DNA of 64,000 bases, taken from contig NZ_VUMZ01000004.1 in assembly GCF_009695915.1 (NCBI RefSeq), positions 1-64,000 on the forward strand. Reading direction: 5' to 3'. Both the position numbers and the translations under genes were made by a program. This document shows, piece by piece, positions 42,051 to 49,602 of the stretch; within the stretch, counting starts at the first letter, position 1; the number at the start of each line of letters is the position of its first letter. Below the pieces are notes generated by a model, which was given only the letters and a program-made list of their open reading frames with translations, was not told the DNA's origin and ran no database searches. The stretch is from Hornefia butyriciproducens (GTDB lineage: Bacteria; Bacillota; Clostridia; Peptostreptococcales; Anaerovoracaceae).

Positions 42051-43235
42051 TCATCCCACATCGATACGGACAATCTCCTCAGACTTCACCGCAGCGTCCA
42101 CCAGACCTTCTACGTCCAGAAGCGCCTCCGACGCTTCAATCTGCGCCAGTCTGGGCTTTGTGGTAGGATGCTTGGGCAGGAACACCGTACAGCAGTCCTC
42201 GTAAGGCTCAATGGATTTTTCGTAGGTTCCGATCTCCATCGCCTTGTCCATGATGTCCACCTTGTCCATGGCGATCAGAGGACGCATCACCGGCATCTGC
42301 ACGCAGGCGTCAGTCACCACCAGAGCTTCCGCCGTCTGACTGGCCACCTGGCCCAGATTTTCTCCTGTAATCAGCATCATACATCCGCTGCGTCGGGCGA
42401 TTCTCTCCCCTATTCGCATCATAAAACGACGCACCAGAATAGTGGTCTCCTCTTCCGGGCAGTTCTGTACTATCTGCTCCTGAATCGGCAGCAGATTAAT
42501 CACATGAATTTTCATCCGGCCGCAGTAGGACGCCACTATGCCGGCCAGTTCCTCCACCTTCTGCTGTGCCCGCGGACTTGTATAAGGATAACTGTGAAAA
42601 TGCAGCGCCTCGATTACCATCCCCCGCTTGGCCATCATCCATGCTGCCACAGGGGAATCAATACCGCCCGACAGCAGAACCAGACCTTTCCCGTTAGTGC
42701 CCAGCGGAAGTCCTCCGAAGCCCTGGATTTTTTCATCGTAGAGATATGTCCGATCTCTGCGGAGATCAACGAACAGCTTGCAGTCCGGCTCATGGACGTC
42801 CACCTTCAGCACTTTACAGCCGATCAGAACGCTTGCGCCGATAATCCGGGCAATTTCAGGCGACTTGACCGGAAACGTCTTGTCCGCCCGTTTCGCCTCT
42901 ACCTTGAAGGTTCGGATTCCCCTCTCCCTGATCTGCTGCTTCATGAATTCCACCGCCGTTTCGCCGATAGCGTCCAGATCGCTGGGAGCTTCCACCGCAG
43001 GGCTGATTGAGGACACGCCGAACACTCTGGACACCTGCCGAATGATTTCCTCCGAATTCAGTTCTTTAGGGCTGCGTACAAAGATCAGTCCTTCGTGCCG
43101 TTTAACCTCCACGCCATCGTAATCCTTCAGATTCCTGCGGATCCGTTCCGCCAGTGTTTTCTCAAAATACGGTTTGTTCATTCCCTTCAGTGCGACCTCG
43201 CCGCACCGGACGATAAAAATATTTTTCTCGTTCAT
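42051..43235 (-). CDS. thiI: tRNA 4-thiouridine synthase ThiI
   Basis: Transfers persulfide sulfur to U8 of tRNA and can feed thiamine thiazole synthesis. Seen in 394 residues: an N-terminal ferredoxin-like domain; a THUMP domain (about 60-165, with FKVEAKRADKTFPVKSPEIA); and a PP-loop domain with LLSGGIDSPVAAWM near 186-199, LHFHSYPYTSP, CRRSGC-like MMRIGERIARRSGCMMLITG and FLPKHPTTKP. There is no C-terminal rhodanese domain, the usual Firmicutes form, so sulfur must come from a partner desulfurase. That gene directly precedes it. Confidence 0.94.
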   Translation of the reverse strand: MNEKNIFIVRCGEVALKGMNKPYFEKTLAERIRRNLKDYDGVEVKRHEGLIFVRSPKELNSEEIIRQVSRVFGVSSISPAVEAPSDLDAIGETAVEFMKQQIRERGIRTFKVEAKRADKTFPVKSPEIARIIGASVLIGCKVLKVDVHEPDCKLFVDLRRDRTYLYDEKIQGFGGLPLGTNGKGLVLLSGGIDSPVAAWMMAKRGMVIEALHFHSYPYTSPRAQQKVEELAGIVASYCGRMKIHVINLLPIQEQIVQNCPEEETTILVRRFMMRIGERIARRSGCMMLITGENLGQVASQTAEALVVTDACVQMPVMRPLIAMDKVDIMDKAMEIGTYEKSIEPYEDCCTVFLPKHPTTKPRLAQIEASEALLDVEGLVDAAVKSEEIVRIDVG

Positions 43236-44366
43236 TTACCGAAAACTCCCCAATCTTCTGAACCGGTTCACAGCCGCTGTGAGGCGGCCGAGCACCACGT
43301 CCATCTCTTCTACGGTGTTGTAACGACTGAAGCTGAATCGAATCGCGCCCTCGATTTCCTTCGGAGAAAGCCCCATAGCGCTCAGCACATGACTCCTGCC
43401 TTTTTTGTTGGAAGAACACGCCGACCCGGTCGACACATAGATTTCATCCTCTTCCAGTGTATGAAGAAGCACCTCCCCTCGGGTTCCGAGAAAACTGATG
43501 TTCAGCACCGATGCAGCCCCGTCCTTCGGAGAATTCACCCGGATGTCCGGAATCTGTTCACGGATTCCCTCCAGAAGATACATTCTTGCCGCGGCCATCT
43601 TTTCTGTGGATTCCCGCTCCAACAGCCGGCACGCCTCGCCGAGACCAGCGATTCCGGGCACGTTCTCCGTGCCGGATCTCATGTTTTTTTCCTGGCCGCC
43701 TCCCGGCAGCAGCGGCGGAAGATGCGTCCCCTTTCTGATATACAGTGCGCCGGTTCCCTTAGGCCCGTGAATTTTGTGACCGCTGACAGTAATGAAGTCT
43801 GCGCCGATCCCTGCGAGAGGGATTTTCCCCAGCGCCTGTACAGCGTCTGTATGGAACAAAATCTTCTTCGCATGGGCTGCCTCCGCCATCCGGCGGACAG
43901 GCATAACCGCTCCGGTTTCGTTATTGACTGTCATCACGGAAACCAGAACAGTCCTCTCATCCAGTTCCGCTTCATACCGCTCCATATCAATCCGGCATTC
44001 TCCATCCACAGGAATACGAACCACCTCGAAGCCTTTATGCTCCAGGCGCGCGCACGCCTCTAGCACCGCCGGATGCTCCACCGCGCTGGTGATGATTTTG
44101 TTCCCCCGGTGCCTGCGGCTTTCCGCAACGCCGGAAATTACTGTGCTGTCACCTTCTGTACCGCAGGAGTTGAAGCAGATCTCCTCCGGAGTTGCCCCCA
44201 GGGCCTTAGCCACCTGCTTCCGCGCCAAGGTTACGCGGTTCTGCGCCGAGAGCCCCAGCCGGTGCAAGGAGGACGGATTTCCGAAATCCTCGCGGGCGAC
44301 CTCGCTCATCAACGCTGTAACCTCGTCCGCCTGCCTCGTTGTCGAACTGTTATCCAGATAAATCAT
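43236..44366 (-). CDS. Cysteine desulfurase (NifS/NifZ-like), sulfur donor for ThiI
   Basis: A 376-residue PLP enzyme that takes sulfur from cysteine. Seen: IYLDNSSTTRQADEV start, EDFGNPSSLHRLG, SCGTEGDSTVISG near 65-77, TVNNETGAVMPV, VSGHKIHGPKGTGALY with the PLP-Lys near 198 and STGSACSSNKKGRSHVL with the active-site Cys near 316-320. The ATG at 44366 has AAGAGG five bases upstream and is preferred over a GTG two codons earlier. The stop codon directly abuts the thiI start, which strongly suggests a dedicated pair, as for NifZ-ThiI in Bacillus. Confidence 0.93.
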   Translation of the reverse strand: MIYLDNSSTTRQADEVTALMSEVAREDFGNPSSLHRLGLSAQNRVTLARKQVAKALGATPEEICFNSCGTEGDSTVISGVAESRRHRGNKIITSAVEHPAVLEACARLEHKGFEVVRIPVDGECRIDMERYEAELDERTVLVSVMTVNNETGAVMPVRRMAEAAHAKKILFHTDAVQALGKIPLAGIGADFITVSGHKIHGPKGTGALYIRKGTHLPPLLPGGGQEKNMRSGTENVPGIAGLGEACRLLERESTEKMAAARMYLLEGIREQIPDIRVNSPKDGAASVLNISFLGTRGEVLLHTLEEDEIYVSTGSACSSNKKGRSHVLSAMGLSPKEIEGAIRFSFSRYNTVEEMDVVLGRLTAAVNRFRRLGSFR

Positions 44367-44434
44367 ATCCACCTCTTAACAAAGGAAGAGCCGGCACCAG
44401 CGGTGCAGGCCCTTCGCGTCTTTTCTCTGTGTCG

Positions 44435-45979
44435 TTACTTCGCATACTCAATCGCGCGGGTCTCCCGCACGACGTTGACCTTAATCTGTCCGGGATATTC
44501 CAGTTCGGATTCGATCCGCTTGGAAATATCTCTCGCCAGCAGTGCGATCTCATCATCCTTGACCTCCTCGGGCTTCGCGATGATGCGAATCTCGCGGCCG
44601 GCCTGAATCGCATAGGACTTATCCACGCCCGGCGTCGTATTGGCGATTTCCTCCAGTTTCTCAAGCCGTTTGATGTAAACGTCCAGAGTTTCCCGGCGAG
44701 CACCCGGTCTCGCAGCAGAAAGCGCATCCGCAGCTGCAATCAGCACAGCTTCCATACTCTTCGGCTCATAATCGCCGTGATGTGCCGCCATTCCGTTGAT
44801 CACAGCCTCCGATTCTTTATATTTCCTCAGGATCTGAATTCCGATGTCCACATGAGTTCCCTCGTATTCATGATCCAGCGCTTTTCCGATATCGTGCAGT
44901 AATCCGGCCCGCTTGGCGAGCTTCACGTCTAGTCCCAGTTCTCCTGCCATCAGCCCGGCCAGATGACTGACCTCGATAGAATGCTTCAGAACGTTTTGAC
45001 CGTAGGAAGTTCTGAAATGCAGGCGTCCCAGAAGTTTAACCAGTTCCGGATGCAGATTGTGGATGCCGACTTCGAACGTAGCCTGCTCTCCTTCTGCCTT
45101 GATCGTCTGATTCACTTCCTTCCGGGCCTTCTCTACCATCTCCTCGATTTTCGCCGGATGGATGCGCCCGTCTACAATCAGTTTCTCCAGCGCCAGTCTG
45201 GCGACCTCTCTGCGTACCGGGTCAAAACCTGATACAATCACAGCCTCCGGCGTGTCGTCAATGATCAGATCCACTCCGGTCAGAGTTTCAATTGCCCGGA
45301 TATTACGTCCCTCACGTCCGATAATTCTGCCCTTCATATCATCGTTTGGCAGATTCACAACCGAAAGGGTCGTCTCTGCCACATGGTCGGCAGCGCAGCG
45401 CTGAATCGCTCCACAGATGATTTCTTTTGCATTTCGATCCGCTTCTTCTTTTGCTTTTGTCTCAATGTCTTTAATCATCTGTGACGCTTCATGCCGGCAG
45501 TCCTTCTCAATACCTTCCAGCAACAGCGCCTTGGCCTCTTCCGCTGTGTAACCTGAGATCTTCTCAAGTTCTGCGATCTTACGGTCAAAGACCTTACTGA
45601 TTTCCTCTCTTTTCCGTGCGATATCCTTCTCGTGCTGTGTAATGCGTTCTTCTTTCTTCTCGATTCCCTCGAGTTTGCGGTCCACATTTTCTTCCTTCTG
45701 GACCACTCTTCTTTCCGCGCGCTGGATCTCGGCCCGCCTCTCGCGAACCTCCTTCTCCACGTCGCTCCTCATTTTGTGCGCTTCTTCTTTGGCTTCTAAT
45801 GTAACTTCCTTCTTTATCGTCTCAGACCGGTTCTCTGCGTCGAGTATCAGGTTTCTGGCCTTCTGCTCAGCACTTCCGATCGTCTTTTCTGCAACGTTTT
45901 TTCTGAGTATATATCCAATCAATATGCCCAAGGCAATTGCTACAATTCCAACGATAACAGCTAAAACAACTGGAGACAT
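44435..45979 (-). CDS. rny: Ribonuclease Y
   Basis: A membrane-anchored endoribonuclease that starts mRNA decay and processing in Firmicutes. Seen in 514 residues: N-terminal transmembrane helix (about 4-26); long charged coiled coil (about 35-195); KH domain with [15 protein letters not shown] near 213-227; and HD domain with [19 protein letters not shown] near 359-377. All domains are present at normal length. AAAGGAGGTG precedes the ATG, and a near-consensus promoter lies at 46076-46105. The desulfurase gene follows after 68 bases. Confidence 0.96.
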   Translation of the reverse strand: MSPVVLAVIVGIVAIALGILIGYILRKNVAEKTIGSAEQKARNLILDAENRSETIKKEVTLEAKEEAHKMRSDVEKEVRERRAEIQRAERRVVQKEENVDRKLEGIEKKEERITQHEKDIARKREEISKVFDRKIAELEKISGYTAEEAKALLLEGIEKDCRHEASQMIKDIETKAKEEADRNAKEIICGAIQRCAADHVAETTLSVVNLPNDDMKGRIIGREGRNIRAIETLTGVDLIIDDTPEAVIVSGFDPVRREVARLALEKLIVDGRIHPAKIEEMVEKARKEVNQTIKAEGEQATFEVGIHNLHPELVKLLGRLHFRTSYGQNVLKHSIEVSHLAGLMAGELGLDVKLAKRAGLLHDIGKALDHEYEGTHVDIGIQILRKYKESEAVINGMAAHHGDYEPKSMEAVLIAAADALSAARPGARRETLDVYIKRLEKLEEIANTTPGVDKSYAIQAGREIRIIAKPEEVKDDEIALLARDISKRIESELEYPGQIKVNVVRETRAIEYAK

Positions 45980-46075
45980 TAAAGCACCTCCTTTTCTGTC
46001 AGAATTTATTCAGTTTTCATCTATAGAAAATCTGCATTACTTATATTGCACGGTGATATATTCAATATCTTTTAT

Positions 46076-46105
46076 ATTATAATTGTTTATCTGACGCAAT
46101 GTCAA
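46076..46105 (-). promoter_or_regulatory. Strong sigma-A promoter of rny
   Basis: On the minus strand, TTGACA (46105-46100), 18 bp, TATAAT (46081-46076). The leader is about 90 bases before the rny ATG. Confidence 0.8.
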
Positions 46106-46302
46106 GTGTATCGGAGTGCATTTCTCGGTGAATATGCTGCATTTCTCGACAAATGCAGAGATTATAACAGATCTCAAAAGTTCTTTTACCCTTCAAATTC
46201 TCATACAATACCGATGATCTACCCGATTTTCAATTCTTACCTCAAGCAATTTTCGGAAAATAGATAATAATATCAAAACATTGCATTGAGCCATTTAAGT
46301 CC

Positions 46303-46331
46303 TTGTAATTTCATCCGAAAGGCTGTACAAT
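46303..46331 (+). promoter_or_regulatory. Predicted promoter of the 990-residue fusion gene
   Basis: TTGTAA (46303-46308), 17 bp, TACAAT (46326-46331). The leader is about 185 bases before the ATG at 46523, which has AGGAGGG eight or so bases upstream. Confidence 0.55.
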
Positions 46332-46522
46332 ACTGGCATATGGTCAAAAAGGCTGTCTCTTAAATACGATATACAATATATTCTCATTAATAAATATGCA
46401 CTATAAAACTGTGTGTCGGACTAAATATGTAATGACTCTGCGATGCATGGAGTACGCCGTCTGTCTGACACTTTCTGCGTTAACGATACTATTTAATTAA
46501 TATCTCAGGAGGGATATTTACC

Positions 46523-49495
46523 ATGCTACCAAAAATTTCCATTATTGTCTCCACATCTTATGCTACTGACAATTCAGTAATTCAAACGTTAGACTCTATT
46601 ATCTTACAAGCCTTCACTGATTTTGAAATAATAGTGATTAGCGACAATTCTTCCGCCAACACCATAAAAACCGTCGATTCTTACCGTCACAAAGATGAAC
46701 GCATTAAATGCGTTTCTAAAGATAACAACAGTGTTGGCTGCGCACAAAACGTCGGTCTCAATGTCGCTGCCGGTGAATATGTTTTATTCTGTTCTGCAGG
46801 CGATTATATTCCAGAAAACGCTTTATCCACCATGTACCATCGTGCACGGACGAGGATGGCAGATCTCGTCATCGGTATGCAGGAAATACATTACATGGAA
46901 GAAGTGTTCATCCCTGAAGCATCCAGGGAACTTGCCGAAAAAAAGGATATCGATAAATTTGATTTTATTCTGAACCAAAACCTTATATTAGAGAATAAAT
47001 TGTTCAAAAGATCCGTTATCGAAGACCATGGGCTGCAATTTAATTCTACAAAAAATGGGGCTGATGCAGTTTTTGTTTTCAGCTTCATCCACGGTTGCAA
47101 AAGAATCACAGGATGTCCCAAAGTAGTGTATATACAAAACAAGAAACCATTTTGGCATAAATTCTCAACAGATCAAATTTACGATTTGAATTCTCTAAAT
47201 AATGCCGAGAAAAATTTCAGAGAAATTGCTGAAATTGCTGACAAGTCAATCGCCGCAGAGGAAGAGCGCCTGAGTTCCTCAGATTATTCCCAGATGCTTC
47301 GGATAGAAAGGCGAAACATGCATGAACGTTACCGGTCAGATCTTTATAGAAACTTTATTTCGCTGACACTTCTGAACGAATACTACCGGTATATCTGGAA
47401 GTTGACAGAACCTGTTCTCCAGAAACTCAAAACACTTTTGGATAAATATAAATTAAATTTATTTCCGACAGCGTGGAAATCAATCATTGACGAGCATCCG
47501 GATCTGCGTCTCCAAAACGGCATGATGTCTAAAGAAGAACTTTGTAAACAACCTCTTCTTTCAATCCTGATTACGGACAATGTAAACAAGGCTCGAGTTT
47601 CAGACATATTGCAGAGTTTTTACAACCAATCTTTCCCGGCCTTTGAAATATACCTAGACAGTACTCTGAAGGCCTTTGTTCCCGATGCTCTGAAAGAGTG
47701 TCCTAATTTTCATTATATCACACATGAAATATTTTCCGAATCCTTCCATCGGAATGCGCTCCAGATGTTTAACGCACCGCACGCCTTATTTGTAGAAGAA
47801 GACGTAATTCCATCTGAACACACAATTAGACAGATGATGCTAGAAATAGGAAATTATACCTTCATTTCCGCACCGGTATTACATATGAATATCAATAATG
47901 AAACTTTTCACCCTCTTATCACACAGAATACGGTTTATGTAAACGATCTGAACATCGTCAGATTGCGCTCCGCTTATAATCAACTGGACTGGTTAAGCGG
48001 AAATAAGATTTTCAATGTAAAAGTTCTACGGAGCAGAATAATTTTATTTAGCGATAATTACGTCCATGACATAAACAGACTATATAGAAATGCGAAATAT
48101 ATAAAAACAACAACAACCCACTTTTTTACTACATTAACTGACAAAGATATTTTGCGGAACACTAAGGGATTCCGCGTCAGAATAGGATATAAATACAAAA
48201 ATCGGCAAGAGTTAAAAAGGATCCAACGCATTGAAAAGGAGAATACCCGAATTACAACAATAAAACAAAAATTCCTCCATATGCGCGAGCGTAATATGCG
48301 CAAATGGTATAAAGCCCTAACGGTAAAATATTTGTATCCCCTGCAGTATAAACGCATGTCGAGAAAACCAATTGACAAAAGTAAAGTCGTAATAATTGTC
48401 AGCACACAAAAAAAACTCACTTCCGCAACGCAACATATGGCTGATGTCCTACAAAAAGAAGGATATGATGTTCATGTGCAGTGTCTGCTCCGTTTGTCTC
48501 TTCGGTTCCGAGACAAATTCAAGACAACTATGTCTCTGATTGCGGATATTGCAACAGCAAAAGCGATATTCATGGATGAGGCTAACGTTGAAATAAGCCG
48601 CATAAAGTTTCGCCCAGAAACATGCGTTGTTCAATTGTGGCATGGATGCGGTGCATTTAAAAAATTCGGCTATAGCACAGTTGATAAAATTTTTGGCGGG
48701 GACAAAAAACAGCAAGATATGTATCCCCCACACCAAATCTATGACCTTGTCACAGTCAGCAGTCCTGAAGTTATCTGGGCGTATGAAGAAGCAATGCAAC
48801 TAGAGGGTCAAAACAAAGTTAAAGCTACAGGAATCAGCCGAACCGATGTTTTTTTCGATAAAACGTATATCAACAAGGCTAGAGAGCGAATATATAACTT
48901 AGTCCCAACCGCGCGCAGTAAAAAAGTAATACTTTATGCTCCAACTTTTCGCGGAAGAGTAGCACGCGCCACAGGACCGAGCCGTTTGGATTTTGAACAG
49001 TTGTTCCAGTCACTTTCGGAAGAATATATACTTCTCATCAAACATCATCCATTGGTGAAGAAATTGCCTGAAATCCCAACGCAATACAAAAATTCTTTTG
49101 TATTTGATGTTACCCGTACAGCAGACATAGAAGATCTGATTTGCACTGCAGATATCTGCATATCCGACTATTCCTCATTGATCTTCGAGTATTCCCTTTT
49201 CGAGAAACCAATGATTCTATTTGCGTACGATTTAGATACATATTTTGATTGGCGCGGATTTTATTATGATTACTTTGATATGGCTCCCGGACCGGTTCTG
49301 TTCAGTACAGAAGAAATCATAGATTATATCGTTCACCTCGATGAACGTTTTGACAAAGAAAAGGTCATCCGTTTCAGAGAAAAATTTATGGCATCTTGTG
49401 ACGGTCATTCGACAGAACGTATTCTGAAAGAGGCGGGACTGAACAAGCAACCCGTTAGTTTAAAAATTCCGTCTGTCGTAGGAGACACAAATTAA
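46523..49495 (+). CDS. GT2 glycosyltransferase fused to an intact glycerophosphotransferase domain
   Basis: A 990-residue protein. Seen: GT2 domain (1-~230) with IIVSTSYATDNSVIQTLDSI, SDNSSANTI, NSVGCAQNVGLN and FCSAGDYIP where FLDGDD-type sites usually lie; a second degenerate GT-A-like stretch (about 345-460); a basic linker (about 560-625); and a GPT domain (about 625-975) with LWHGCGAFKKFGYSTVDK, YAPTFRGRV, IKHHPLVKK, ISDYSSLIFEY and CDGHSTER. It is a paralogue of the 881-residue protein, with the GPT half intact and the GT2 acidic site altered instead. Base composition is clearly more AT-rich than its neighbours, suggesting transfer. It probably extends and decorates a wall polymer. Confidence 0.85.
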   Translation: MLPKISIIVSTSYATDNSVIQTLDSIILQAFTDFEIIVISDNSSANTIKTVDSYRHKDERIKCVSKDNNSVGCAQNVGLNVAAGEYVLFCSAGDYIPENALSTMYHRARTRMADLVIGMQEIHYMEEVFIPEASRELAEKKDIDKFDFILNQNLILENKLFKRSVIEDHGLQFNSTKNGADAVFVFSFIHGCKRITGCPKVVYIQNKKPFWHKFSTDQIYDLNSLNNAEKNFREIAEIADKSIAAEEERLSSSDYSQMLRIERRNMHERYRSDLYRNFISLTLLNEYYRYIWKLTEPVLQKLKTLLDKYKLNLFPTAWKSIIDEHPDLRLQNGMMSKEELCKQPLLSILITDNVNKARVSDILQSFYNQSFPAFEIYLDSTLKAFVPDALKECPNFHYITHEIFSESFHRNALQMFNAPHALFVEEDVIPSEHTIRQMMLEIGNYTFISAPVLHMNINNETFHPLITQNTVYVNDLNIVRLRSAYNQLDWLSGNKIFNVKVLRSRIILFSDNYVHDINRLYRNAKYIKTTTTHFFTTLTDKDILRNTKGFRVRIGYKYKNRQELKRIQRIEKENTRITTIKQKFLHMRERNMRKWYKALTVKYLYPLQYKRMSRKPIDKSKVVIIVSTQKKLTSATQHMADVLQKEGYDVHVQCLLRLSLRFRDKFKTTMSLIADIATAKAIFMDEANVEISRIKFRPETCVVQLWHGCGAFKKFGYSTVDKIFGGDKKQQDMYPPHQIYDLVTVSSPEVIWAYEEAMQLEGQNKVKATGISRTDVFFDKTYINKARERIYNLVPTARSKKVILYAPTFRGRVARATGPSRLDFEQLFQSLSEEYILLIKHHPLVKKLPEIPTQYKNSFVFDVTRTADIEDLICTADICISDYSSLIFEYSLFEKPMILFAYDLDTYFDWRGFYYDYFDMAPGPVLFSTEEIIDYIVHLDERFDKEKVIRFREKFMASCDGHSTERILKEAGLNKQPVSLKIPSVVGDTN

Positions 49496-49534
49496 ACACG
49501 GTGTATTATAAAGAACTCGATGCATCTTCAGAAG

Positions 49535-49577
49535 GACCCGGAAGCGTCTGTTACGAAACAAACGTTTCCGGGTCTTT
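49535..49577 (+). terminator. Terminator of the 990-residue fusion gene
   Basis: GACCCGGAAGCGT (49535 onward), a 13-base loop, then ACGTTTCCGGGTC (to 49574) and TTTC. The stem is long with small mismatches. It may also serve the convergent minus-strand operon ending at 49603, though the minus-strand tail is weaker. Confidence 0.8.
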
Positions 49578-49602
49578 CATCATATAAATCCATTTTTTTG
49601 AA

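Larger units (their letters stand above)
45980..46522. other. AT-rich gap between rny and the AT-rich fusion gene
   Basis: This 543-bp gap holds the rny promoter (46076-46105) and, reading the other way, a promoter for the fusion gene (46303-46331). The rest, 46106-46302 and 46332-46522, is AT-rich with no gene, tRNA or clear repeat that I can see. Confidence 0.6.
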
